Positions 15,993 to 23,824 of a stretch of 32,274 nucleotides of DNA are shown here, piece by piece. Source of the DNA: Pseudomonas viridiflava (GTDB taxonomy: Bacteria; Pseudomonadota; Gammaproteobacteria; Pseudomonadales; Pseudomonadaceae). The notes beneath the pieces were generated by a model, which was not told where the DNA came from, ran no database searches, and worked only from the letters and a program-made list of their open reading frames with translations. Made by a program: the position numbers and the translations under genes. The DNA lies in contig NZ_UTBG01000196.1 of assembly GCF_900580675.1 (NCBI RefSeq), positions 1-32,274 of the forward strand. Reading direction: 5' to 3'. The first letter of the stretch is position 1. The number at the start of each line of letters is the position of its first letter.

Positions 15993-17105
15993 TTATCGGC
16001 TGCTGGCTTCGCTCAGGTTGTTCTGGGTCGATGCGCCGATGCCGATGATCGAAGCGGACGGCACCAGTTGGCTGATAAAGCGGTTCCAGCGCGTAATGTT
16101 CGCGGGACCGACAAACACCACATCCTGGGGTTGCACATCAAAGCGTGTAGCCAGGGCCATCGCCGAGGGGGACGCGGCTTCCAGCTGGTACACCTTGGCC
16201 GGTTCCACGTCGATGTTCTGCGCACCGCGAATCACGTAGATCGCGTCGGCGTTGGAGGTGTTCTGGTTGACCCCGCCCACCGAACCGAGCACGTCGGAGA
16301 GGTTCATGCTGCGGGTCTTGAAGCTCAGGGCGCGAGGCTGCATGACCTCGCCCATCACATAGATGCGCTTGCGGTCGTTGTAGGCCAGGTACAGCTGGTC
16401 GCCGTCCTTGAGGTAGATCTCATTCAGCCGCGAGGGCTCCAGGTTGAGCGTGTCCAGGTCGAGGCTGTAGCGCTTGCCGCCACGGGTGAGTGTCAGGTTC
16501 GACAGGTCGGCATTCAGGGGGTCGATTCCGGCGACACCCAGGGCTTCCGTCACATTCATTGCGATGGTGGTGATCGGTACCGGCCCGGCCTTGATCACCG
16601 CGCCGGTAATCACCACTTTCTGGCTGGCAAAGCGCAGCACGCTGACATCCACTTGGGGGCTGTCGATGTACTGGCGCAGCTTGTCGGTGATTTCAGTGCG
16701 CAACGCTTCAATCGAACGGCCCTTGGCGACCACTTCGCCCACGTAGGGGTAAAACAGATTGCCGTCGGGGCTGACCAGTCGCCCGTTGGCGTCGATCTGC
16801 TGTTGCGGGCCGGACGGTGCGGTCAATTCAGGGTGATCCCATACGGTGATATACAACGCATCATTGGCGCCGATCAAATACGGGCCGGGTTTATAACTGA
16901 CAAGTTCGGCGGGGATCGAATAAGGCACTTGCGTGGCTGCGTCCATCGCCAACAACTTTGGGGTAATCGGAATTAAATCCACACGACTACTTTCAGGCCC
17001 GCCCTCCTCGGTCAGTGCGGCAGTATCCATATATTGGCCCGGGGCAAACATGCAACCTTGCAACAATGCCGCGGCCACGGCCGCCACAGAAAAAATACGC
17101 ATCAT
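15993..17105 (-). CDS. wza: Wza-type outer-membrane polysaccharide export lipoprotein
   Basis: The 370-residue product starts with a lipoprotein signal (MMRIFSVAAVAAALLQGC). It has the polysaccharide export domain (GPYLIGANDALYITVWDHPELT, LFYPYVGEVVAKGRSIEALRTEITDKLRQYI, PQVDVSVLRFASQKVVITGAV) and SLBB repeats (RIYVMGEVMQPRALSFKTRSMNLSDVLGSVGGVN). A C-terminal amphipathic helix region (ITRWNRFISQLVPS) matches the alpha-helical outer-membrane barrel of Wza. It is the likely export channel working with Wzc. The frame is open to 17165, but that part lies inside a terminator hairpin; ATG 17105 (or 17102) gives the proper signal peptide. Confidence 0.92.
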   Translation of the reverse strand: MMRIFSVAAVAAALLQGCMFAPGQYMDTAALTEEGGPESSRVDLIPITPKLLAMDAATQVPYSIPAELVSYKPGPYLIGANDALYITVWDHPELTAPSGPQQQIDANGRLVSPDGNLFYPYVGEVVAKGRSIEALRTEITDKLRQYIDSPQVDVSVLRFASQKVVITGAVIKAGPVPITTIAMNVTEALGVAGIDPLNADLSNLTLTRGGKRYSLDLDTLNLEPSRLNEIYLKDGDQLYLAYNDRKRIYVMGEVMQPRALSFKTRSMNLSDVLGSVGGVNQNTSNADAIYVIRGAQNIDVEPAKVYQLEAASPSAMALATRFDVQPQDVVFVGPANITRWNRFISQLVPSASIIGIGASTQNNLSEASSR

Positions 17106-17135
17106 AGTGCTAGGCCACTCGCGATAATCGACAAG

Positions 17136-17169
17136 AAAAAAAGACCACTTGGGCGGGGATTCCAAGCGG
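17136..17169 (-). terminator. Intrinsic terminator/attenuator between yjbE and wza
   Basis: On the minus strand CCGCTTGG pairs with CCAAGTGG (8 bp, one G-T wobble, 9-base loop), followed by TC and seven T residues. It lies 24 bp after the yjbE stop and 31 bp before the wza start, inside the operon. It should stop most transcripts after yjbE unless read through. Confidence 0.82.
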
Positions 17170-17193
17170 CCTTAAAAGCGGAAGGTTTACAAC

Positions 17194-17433
17194 TTAGTTA
17201 CCGGTACCTGTAGTACCCGTCGTGCCGGTGGTGCCGGTGGTCGTGCCGCCGCTGGAGCTACCGCCGCTGTTGGACGCTGCCGCCACACCGGCGACAAGAG
17301 CGGCGCCGACCAGCAGGGTTTCTCCAACCGTTACAGACCCCACCACGGCGGTGTCGAGCCCCAACGGCAACTCGGCGGCCAGGGCCGATGTACTCAAGAT
17401 ACTGAGCACAATAATAGCCAGTGGTTTTCTCAT
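17194..17433 (-). CDS. yjbE: YjbE-like small secreted protein with Gly/Thr-rich tail
   Basis: The 79-residue product has a signal peptide (MRKPLAIIVLSILSTSALA, then AELPLG), a hydrophobic Ala/Val-rich middle (LLVGAALVAGVAAAS) and a low-complexity tail of Gly, Ser and Thr (repeated GTT). This is the plan of E. coli YjbE, also the first and smallest gene of its yjb set. AAGGAG seven bases upstream of ATG 17433 is an excellent ribosome-binding site. A 180-bp gap from manC and a terminator downstream suggest it has its own promoter and higher expression than the export genes. Confidence 0.75.
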   Translation of the reverse strand: MRKPLAIIVLSILSTSALAAELPLGLDTAVVGSVTVGETLLVGAALVAGVAAASNSGGSSSGGTTTGTTGTTGTTGTGN

Positions 17434-17528
17434 AACAGACTCCTTATCGTCATTGAGTAGTCAGGTCGATAGTGCCATTCAACTAAACCCGGCACCAGAC
17501 GCCTGCCAGTGACTCCAACTAACCGAAT

Positions 17529-17597
17529 ATAACGTTTTGTCGACAAAGCGCCCGGCCCTCAATACATTGCGCGCCGCACTGTTATTTAAAACGTTAT
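17529..17597. promoter_or_regulatory. Candidate operator region upstream of yjbE
   Basis: The 180-bp gap between manC and yjbE contains a perfect 10-bp inverted repeat, ATAACGTTTT (17529-17538) and AAAACGTTAT (17588-17597), 49 bp apart. The 12-bp palindrome TTTGTCGACAAA (17536-17547) overlaps the first arm. The region is A+T-rich relative to the genes. A promoter for yjbE here is likely, but I could not place -35/-10 boxes with confidence. Confidence 0.35.
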
Positions 17598-17613
17598 TAA
17601 TTGTCGGAAAACG

Positions 17614-19023
17614 TCAGGCCCTGCCGTACTTATCTTCGAAGCGCACAATGTCGTCCTCGCCCAAATAAGAACCTGACTGCACCTCGATCAACTCCAACGG
17701 GATCACCCCGGGGTTTTCCAGCGCGTGCACCTGGCCGATCGGGATATAGGTCGACTGGTTTTCCGAGACCAGGTACGTCTGCTCGCCATTGGTGACTCGC
17801 GCCGTACCGCTGACCACAATCCAATGCTCGGCGCGATGGTGGTGCATCTGCACCGACAGCTTGGCCCCCGGCTTCACCGTGATGCGCTTGACCTGGTAAC
17901 GCAGGCCATTGTCCACCGAGTCGTACATGCCCCACGGCCGATACACCTCGCGGTGGTTGAGGTGCTCATGACGCCCGGCCTGCTTGAGTTGATCGACGAT
18001 GGCCTTGACCTGCTGGACCTGGTCCTTATGCGCCACCAGCACCGCGTCCTTCGTCTCGACGATGATCAGGTCTTGCACGCCGACCGTGGCCACCAGCCGG
18101 CTGTCGGCGTGCAGGTAGGTGTTGCGCGTGTCCAGCGCCAGGCCATCGCCACGTATGACGTTGCCGCTGGCGTCCTTTTCGCTGGCCTCCCAGAGGGCCG
18201 ACCACGAGCCGATATCGCTCCAGCCGGCGTGCAACGGGACCATCACCGCGTCACTGGTTTTTTCCATCACGGCATAGTCGATGGAATCGTCCGGGCAGGC
18301 GGCAAACGTGGCGGCGTGCACGCGGGTAAACGGCTGATCCTGGCTGCCGCCTTCCAGCGCCACTCGGCAGGCTTCAAGGATCGCCGGTTGAAAACGCTCC
18401 AGCTCTTCCAGGTAACGGCTGGCGCGGAACATGAACATGCCGCTGTTCCAGTAATACGCGCCGCTGGCCACATAGGCCGCAGCGGTCGCCGCATCCGGTT
18501 TTTCGACAAAGCGTTTGACCCGATAACCGCCCTCGCCCGCCGCCGCGCCTTGCTCGATATAACCGTAGCCGGTGTGCGCGCTGGTGGGGCAGATGCCGAA
18601 GGTCACCAGCTTGCCGTCGCGTGCCAGCGGCAGTGCCACCTCAAGGCTGGCATGAAACGCCGGGATGTCCTCGATCAAATGGTCTGCCGCCAGCACCAGC
18701 AGGATCGGGTCCTGGGCGTCGGCCAGCGCTTTGCACGCCGCCAACGCAATCGCCGGCGCGGTGTTGCGCCCTACCGGTTCGAGCAGGATGCTCGCCTGCT
18801 CCATGCCCAGCTGACGCAGTTGTTCCGCCACCAGAAAGCGGTGCTGTTCGTTGCAGATCAACTGCGGCAGGGCGACGTTGGCGCCTGTGAGCCGGGTGAT
18901 GGTCTGCTGCAGCATCGACAGTTGCGCATCGGTCAGGCGCAGGAACTGTTTGGGGTTGAGCTGACGTGAGAGCGGCCACAGGCGCGACCCCGACCCTCCC
19001 GCCATGATCACTGGTAATAACAT
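17614..19023 (-). CDS. manC: Mannose-1-phosphate guanylyltransferase / mannose-6-phosphate isomerase (ManC/CpsB)
   Basis: The 469-residue protein has the nucleotidyltransferase signature GGSGSRLWPLSRQLNPKQFL (residues 9-28), the sugar-binding FVEKPD motif and a C-terminal cupin isomerase domain (MHHHRAEHWIVVSGTARVT, IPIGQVHALENPG). It makes GDP-mannose from mannose-1-phosphate and GTP and probably also interconverts fructose-6-phosphate and mannose-6-phosphate. It supplies Gmd. GAGGA precedes ATG 19023. It lies 21 bp downstream of wcaH, in the same cluster order as E. coli colanic-acid genes. No full phosphomannomutase is encoded in the window; AlgC elsewhere in the genome could serve. Confidence 0.95.
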   Translation of the reverse strand: MLLPVIMAGGSGSRLWPLSRQLNPKQFLRLTDAQLSMLQQTITRLTGANVALPQLICNEQHRFLVAEQLRQLGMEQASILLEPVGRNTAPAIALAACKALADAQDPILLVLAADHLIEDIPAFHASLEVALPLARDGKLVTFGICPTSAHTGYGYIEQGAAAGEGGYRVKRFVEKPDAATAAAYVASGAYYWNSGMFMFRASRYLEELERFQPAILEACRVALEGGSQDQPFTRVHAATFAACPDDSIDYAVMEKTSDAVMVPLHAGWSDIGSWSALWEASEKDASGNVIRGDGLALDTRNTYLHADSRLVATVGVQDLIIVETKDAVLVAHKDQVQQVKAIVDQLKQAGRHEHLNHREVYRPWGMYDSVDNGLRYQVKRITVKPGAKLSVQMHHHRAEHWIVVSGTARVTNGEQTYLVSENQSTYIPIGQVHALENPGVIPLELIEVQSGSYLGEDDIVRFEDKYGRA

Positions 19024-19044
19024 GCAAGCGTCCTCGGGAGAGAG

Positions 19045-19503
19045 TCAGAAATAGGCTCGGGTGTTTTCATGCACCCGGGGGCTGAAACGCAGTTCATCCT
19101 GGGGCCACCAGCGGTATTGCTGGTGTTGTGCCGTGGGCGGCTGCAAGGGCTCATCGTCGGTAAGGTCGAGGCAGTAGCTGAGCACCACATAGTGGGTGTC
19201 CGGCCCGCCCCCGACGTTGGCAAATACGCTGTCATCGTAGAAGTGCTCGAACACGCCCAGCAGGCGCGCGTTGGCGCGCTCGAAAGGACGCCCGAGTTCA
19301 TCACGGCTGATACGCCGGAAAGCGCCGTCCAGGCTTTCGTTCTTCTGGATGCGCCCGCCGGGCACAAACCAGAAACCGTAGGCCGGCCGGTTGACCCGCA
19401 GGCCCAGCAACACATCGCCACGACTGTTTTTCACCACCAGGTCAATCGCCACCAGGGGCGTCGATGCCACGACCGTATGGAAGGTTGGTAAATCAAGCCA
19501 CAT
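19045..19503 (-). CDS. wcaH: GDP-mannose mannosyl hydrolase (WcaH/Gmm, Nudix family)
   Basis: The 152-residue protein matches E. coli WcaH along its length: TFHTVVASTPLVAIDLVVKN, NRPAYGFWFVPGGRIQKNES (the modified Nudix box of this subfamily), and THYVVLSYCLDL. It hydrolyses GDP-mannose to GDP and mannose, which is thought to balance GDP-mannose and GDP-fucose pools. ATG 19503 is 5 bp after the wcaI stop; the in-frame TTG at 19512 would overlap wcaI and is less likely. The length and sequence are complete. Confidence 0.92.
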   Translation of the reverse strand: MWLDLPTFHTVVASTPLVAIDLVVKNSRGDVLLGLRVNRPAYGFWFVPGGRIQKNESLDGAFRRISRDELGRPFERANARLLGVFEHFYDDSVFANVGGGPDTHYVVLSYCLDLTDDEPLQPPTAQHQQYRWWPQDELRFSPRVHENTRAYF

Positions 19504-19508
19504 ACCCG

Positions 19509-20717
19509 TCAAACCTGTGCCAGGAAACGTTGCAGAATGCGTTCCTTGTCGAGGAACTCCTTGGCGTAGTTCAACGCCACCTGATTGCGCGCCGGCATTG
19601 CCAGCACCCGCTCGATCCCTGCGTTCAGCGCGGTGACCGACTCAGGTTCGATCAACAGCGCAATACCCGAGTGTTCCTCGCACAGGCGGCCGAGGGTGGT
19701 GTCGGGGTCGGCGGTGATGATCGCGTTGCCGCCCACCGCCAGAATGTTGGTCAATTTGGAGGGCAACACAGCGTCCGCCACCCCGCGCTTCTGGATCACC
19801 AAATGCGCGTCGGCCGAAGCCAACAGTGCCGGTAAATCTTCATACGGCTGCAACGGCGCAAACAGCACATTGCGCAGGCCGTCGCGCTGGACGCGATCCA
19901 ACAGGCGCGCCTTGCCGGTGCCCTGGCCGACGATCAGGAACACCAGATCCTCGAGGCCGACATGCGCCTGGGCGGCATCGAGGATCAATTCCAGGCCCTG
20001 CTTTTCGCCGATGTTGCCCGAGTACAACAACACCCGAGCACCGGCCGGCACACCCAGGCGCTCAAGCAGCGTGGAGCTGCGCGACACCTGGCGAAACCGC
20101 GCGGTCTCCGACCAGTTCGGAAAAAACAGCAGCCGTTTGCCTTGCACACCTTTGCCACGCGCCTTGTCGAGCATGCCGCTGGAAATCGTCGACACCCGGT
20201 CAAAGCGCCGCAGCAGCCAGCGTTCAATCCCGAACGCCAGGCGCCGCAACAGCGAACCGCCGCCGATGCCCAACCCAAACATCGCATCCACTTCGTAATC
20301 CTGGATATGCAGCACCGAGCGCGCGCCACTCAGCCTGGCCAGCAGCAGCGTCTGGGGTGCACAAAACAGCGTGGGCACCACCAGCATCACCAGGTCCGGT
20401 TTCCAGCGCAGTTGCCCCAGCACGGCCAGGGATGAGCTGACGGAAAAGCTCATCAGGTGCAGCAGCCGTGCCAGTGCGCCGGGTTGGCGCGGCACATACA
20501 GCGGGCAGCGAATCACCGTCACGCCATGGTCCTGTTCGGTGCAATAGCGCCACGCGCAATAGCCTTCGCCTACCTGCCACTGCGGGTAATACGGCGGCGC
20601 CGTGACCACCCGCACTTCATGCCCCTGGCCAGCCAGCCAGCGCGCCTGTTCACCGCTGTACTTGCCGATGCCGGTAAGCTCCGGGCTGTAATTGATGCCA
20701 TACAGGAGGATCTTCAT
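19509..20717 (-). CDS. wcaI: Colanic-acid-type glycosyltransferase WcaI
   Basis: The 402-residue product is a GT-B glycosyltransferase of the WcaI type: N-terminal MKILLYGINYSPELTGIGKYSGEQARWLA, PPYYPQWQVGEGY, HIQDYEVDAMFGLG, and the C-terminal donor-binding domain (LLYSGNIGEKQGLELILDAA, PLQPYEDLPALLASADAHLVIQK, LPSKLTNILAVGG). In colanic acid WcaI acts early on the lipid-linked unit, most likely adding fucose to the WcaJ product, which fits the gmd/fcl genes next to it. The ATG at 20717 overlaps the fcl stop by one base (TGATG). The frame is open further upstream but only within fcl. Confidence 0.9.
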   Translation of the reverse strand: MKILLYGINYSPELTGIGKYSGEQARWLAGQGHEVRVVTAPPYYPQWQVGEGYCAWRYCTEQDHGVTVIRCPLYVPRQPGALARLLHLMSFSVSSSLAVLGQLRWKPDLVMLVVPTLFCAPQTLLLARLSGARSVLHIQDYEVDAMFGLGIGGGSLLRRLAFGIERWLLRRFDRVSTISSGMLDKARGKGVQGKRLLFFPNWSETARFRQVSRSSTLLERLGVPAGARVLLYSGNIGEKQGLELILDAAQAHVGLEDLVFLIVGQGTGKARLLDRVQRDGLRNVLFAPLQPYEDLPALLASADAHLVIQKRGVADAVLPSKLTNILAVGGNAIITADPDTTLGRLCEEHSGIALLIEPESVTALNAGIERVLAMPARNQVALNYAKEFLDKERILQRFLAQV

Positions 20718-21694
20718 CACTGGCCCCGCGGTTGTTCGAGGGCCGCGAGATAGGCGTTGTAGGCATCGCGCAGGCCCTCCTCCAACGGCACGTAGGCTTC
20801 CCAGCCCAAGGCGTTGATCCGGCTCACATCCAGCAGCTTGCGCGGCGCGCCGTCGGGCTTGCCCGCATCGAAGCGCAAGCGGCCCCGAAAGCCGGTAACC
20901 CGCACCAACGCCTGCGCCAGCTCGGCGATGGTGCAATCGACTCCGGTACCCACGTTCAAGTGCGAGCGCATCGGCTGGGTTTGCTCGCGGTATCGCTCGG
21001 GGCTCAGCTCCATCACATGCACGCTGGCCGCGGCCATATCGTCCACGTGCAGGAACTCACGCCGAGGCTTGCCGCTGCCCCAGATCACTACTTCCTCGTC
21101 GCCGCGCTGCGTCGCTTCATGGAATCGCCGCAGCAGTGCGGCGATGACATGGCTGTTCTCGGGGTGGTAATTGTCGCCAGGCCCATACAGGTTGGTCGGC
21201 ATCACGCTGCGGTAGTCGCGGCCATGCTGGCGGTTATAGCTTTCGCACAGCTTGATGCCGGCGATCTTGGCCACCGCGTAGGGTTCGTTGGTGGGCTCCA
21301 GCGCACCGTCGAGCAACACCGCTTCGATCATCGGTTGCGGCGCATGCACCGGGTAGATGCAGGATGAGCCAAGGAACAGCAACTTCTCCACGCCATGGCT
21401 GTGGGCGGCATGGATCACGTTGGCCTGGATCATCAGGTTCTGGTAGATAAAATCGGCCGGGTAAGTCGCATTCGCGTGAATCCCGCCGACCTTGGCGGCC
21501 GCCAGGTACACCTGGTCCACCCGTTGTTCGGCGAAGTAGGCTTGCACTGCCGCCGCGTCGAGCAGATCGAGTTCATCGCGGCCGGCCGTGAGCACCTGGG
21601 TATACCCCAGGGCCCACAGCCGGCGGGCGATGGCCGAACCGACCATGCCGCGATGGCCGGCGACAAAGACCCGCGCATCCAGATCACGAGCCAT
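20717..21694 (-). CDS. fcl: GDP-L-fucose synthase (Fcl/WcaG)
   Basis: The 325-residue short-chain dehydrogenase converts GDP-4-keto-6-deoxymannose to GDP-L-fucose by epimerisation and NADPH reduction. The nucleotide-binding motif is GHRGMVG (residues 13-19). The catalytic residues appear in FLGSSCIYP and EPYAVAK (YxxxK), and PTNLYGPGDNYHPENSHV and REFLHVDDMA are family signatures. ATG 21694 begins 2 bp after the gmd stop; the frame extends to 21793 but only over gmd. The length fits the family (about 320). Confidence 0.95.
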   Translation of the reverse strand: MARDLDARVFVAGHRGMVGSAIARRLWALGYTQVLTAGRDELDLLDAAAVQAYFAEQRVDQVYLAAAKVGGIHANATYPADFIYQNLMIQANVIHAAHSHGVEKLLFLGSSCIYPVHAPQPMIEAVLLDGALEPTNEPYAVAKIAGIKLCESYNRQHGRDYRSVMPTNLYGPGDNYHPENSHVIAALLRRFHEATQRGDEEVVIWGSGKPRREFLHVDDMAAASVHVMELSPERYREQTQPMRSHLNVGTGVDCTIAELAQALVRVTGFRGRLRFDAGKPDGAPRKLLDVSRINALGWEAYVPLEEGLRDAYNAYLAALEQPRGQ

Positions 21695-21696
21695 GC

Positions 21697-22818
21697 TCAA
21701 TTCTCCACGGCAATCGGTGCATCGTGCCCGTGCAGGCGCAACAACGCGTGGCGCTGGGCGATTTTCAGGTCTTCGCGGACCATCTCCGCGCACATCTCCT
21801 GCGCGCTGATCTCAGGCACCCAACCCAAAATGCGCTTGGCTTTGGACGGGTCGCCCAGCAGCGTCTCGACTTCCGCCGGGCGGAAGTAGCGCGGGTCCAC
21901 GCGCACAATCACATCGCCCACCAGAATGCCCGGCGCCAGGTCGCCGTTGATTTGCTCGACCACCGCCACCTCCTCCACGCCCGTGCCGACAAAGCGCAGG
22001 CTCAGGCCCAGTTCCGCCGCCGACCAACGAATGAAGTCACGCACCGAATACTGCACACCGGTGGCGATCACGAAGTCCTCGGGGTTGTCCTGTTGCAGCA
22101 TCATCCACTGCATACGCACGTAGTCCTTGGCATGGCCCCAGTCGCGCAACGCGTCCATGTTGCCCATATACAGGCACTGCTCCAGGCCCAGGGCGATATT
22201 GGTCAGGGCGCGGGTAATCTTGCGCGTCACGAAGGTTTCACCACGGCGCGGCGATTCGTGGTTGAACAGGATGCCGTTGCACGCGTACAGCCCGTAGGCT
22301 TCACGGAAGTTCACGGTGATCCAGTAGGCGTAAAGCTTGGCCACCGCATACGGCGAGCGCGGGTAGAACGGCGTGGTTTCCTTTTGCGGGGTTTCCTGCA
22401 CCAGCCCGTACAACTCGGAGGTCGAGGCCTGGTAGAAACGGGTCTTCTTTTCCAGGCCCAGCAAGCGGATCGCTTCAAGGATGCGCAAGGTGCCCAGCGC
22501 ATCCACATCGGCGGTGTATTCCGGCGAATCGAAACTCACCGCGACGTGGGACTGAGCACCGAGGTTGTAGATTTCGTCGGGCTGGATCTGCTGGATGATG
22601 CGTGTCAGGTTCGATGAATCGGCCAGGTCGCCATAGTGCAGGATCAGGTTTTTATGCAGGGCTTGGGGGTCCTGGTAAATATGATCGATGCGCTGCGTGT
22701 TGAACGACGAAGAACGTCGCTTGAGGCCGTGCACGGTATAGCCCTTTTCCAGCAGCAGCTCCGCCAGGTACGAGCCATCCTGACCGGTAATCCCGGTAAT
22801 AAGCGCAACTTTATTCAT
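21697..22818 (-). CDS. gmd: GDP-mannose 4,6-dehydratase
   Basis: The 373-residue enzyme makes GDP-4-keto-6-deoxy-D-mannose from GDP-mannose, the first step to GDP-L-fucose. It shows the NADP motif GITGQDGSYLAELL near the start, RRSSSFNTQRIDHIY, the catalytic region STSELYGLVQETPQKETTPF and SPYAVAK (YxxxK). Length is exactly typical. GGGAGA lies six bases before ATG 22818; the frame is open to 22860 but without family sequence. A hairpin (ACACCC/GGGTGT, 22853-22870) lies in the 69-bp gap before this gene and may affect message stability. Confidence 0.96.
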   Translation of the reverse strand: MNKVALITGITGQDGSYLAELLLEKGYTVHGLKRRSSSFNTQRIDHIYQDPQALHKNLILHYGDLADSSNLTRIIQQIQPDEIYNLGAQSHVAVSFDSPEYTADVDALGTLRILEAIRLLGLEKKTRFYQASTSELYGLVQETPQKETTPFYPRSPYAVAKLYAYWITVNFREAYGLYACNGILFNHESPRRGETFVTRKITRALTNIALGLEQCLYMGNMDALRDWGHAKDYVRMQWMMLQQDNPEDFVIATGVQYSVRDFIRWSAAELGLSLRFVGTGVEEVAVVEQINGDLAPGILVGDVIVRVDPRYFRPAEVETLLGDPSKAKRILGWVPEISAQEMCAEMVREDLKIAQRHALLRLHGHDAPIAVEN

Positions 22819-22887
22819 GTCTGTCTCCCAATTGATAGGCGAGCGAAGGCCGACACCCAAACTCGGGTGTTTGTTGAAAACGCTCAG

Positions 22888-23823
22888 TTACTTCGGTGTG
22901 GGCAGGTTCAAGTTATGGCCGGTCAACTTTGAAAGTTCGCGGACAATGGCTTCCTTATCGTTTAAGTGAGCAATCGCGGTTTCCAGTTCGAGCACTTTGG
23001 CGCCCACCAGAAAGCGATACCAATAGCCCTGGAGCAGGTGATAGACCAGGCCACTGCGGCCATCCAGAAACCCCAACTGGACGATGTAGCGCCAGAGGAA
23101 ATACGCGGTGGAACTCAGGGTGAACGGCACGCGGTTGTACAGGCGGTTCTTGACCAGCCGCTTGGTCCTGGCCTGCAACGAACTCTGCCCCGTGTGCAGT
23201 TCATCGCGGATCGCAAACAGTCCGAGCCGCGCGTTGAGCACCTCGATCGCTTCGCGGGTCGCGTAGCCGTTGTGCTTGTGGGTGAAGAAGGTCAGGTCAT
23301 GCAGGTTGTGGTCGGCAAACCCACCTTCCAGGGTAATGGTGAGGCCCTCGGCCACCGAGATGTGCTCATCCATCCAGCGGTCCTCCATGCGCCCAAGCCC
23401 GGTGCGCCACAGGCGTAGCATCTTCAACGGGTAACGCCCGCCATGGCGTACCCAGCGGCCCATGAAGATATGTTTGCGCTTGAAGTTGATGCCGGTAATG
23501 TCGCTGGCCAAGCTCGGCAGCCGCGTATTGATTGCAGCGGCGAGGTCGGCTTCGATGATTTCGTCGGCGTCCAGGCGCATCGTCCAATTGCCGGTGATCG
23601 GCAAGTGGTCCAGCGCCCACTGAAACTGCTTGGCCTGGTTGACGAACGGGTGCTGTACCACCAGCGCGCCGTGGCGGCGGGCAATCTCACAGGTGTCGTC
23701 GGTGGAGAACGAGTCCACCACCAGCACTTCGTCGCTGAACGCCCGCGCCGAGTCAATCGCCCGCGCGATGTGCAGGCTTTCGTTGTAGGTGAGAATCACC
23801 ACACTCACGGTTTCTCGTTTCAT
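22888..23823 (-). CDS. Family 2 glycosyltransferase
   Basis: The 311-residue GT-A enzyme shows VSVVILTYNE, EVLVVDSFSTDDT, and the DxD metal motif in MRLDADEI. The C-terminal half (RTKRLVKNRLYNRVPFTLSSTAYFLWRYIVQLGFLDG) resembles the WaaE/KdtX-like branch of family 2 and may form a membrane-associated helix region. It is not close to WcaA. The sugar donor cannot be assigned. ATG 23823 is one base after the stop of the nitroreductase-like gene (TGAGATG). With WcaI it is one of only two elongating glycosyltransferases in the locus. Confidence 0.88.
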   Translation of the reverse strand: MKRETVSVVILTYNESLHIARAIDSARAFSDEVLVVDSFSTDDTCEIARRHGALVVQHPFVNQAKQFQWALDHLPITGNWTMRLDADEIIEADLAAAINTRLPSLASDITGINFKRKHIFMGRWVRHGGRYPLKMLRLWRTGLGRMEDRWMDEHISVAEGLTITLEGGFADHNLHDLTFFTHKHNGYATREAIEVLNARLGLFAIRDELHTGQSSLQARTKRLVKNRLYNRVPFTLSSTAYFLWRYIVQLGFLDGRSGLVYHLLQGYWYRFLVGAKVLELETAIAHLNDKEAIVRELSKLTGHNLNLPTPK

Positions 23824-23824
23824 C

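Noticed and set aside
17106..17165. Longer N-terminus for the wza-type gene (start at 17165)
   Set aside because: The extra 20 codons lie within the terminator hairpin and its T run and would bury the lipoprotein signal peptide.
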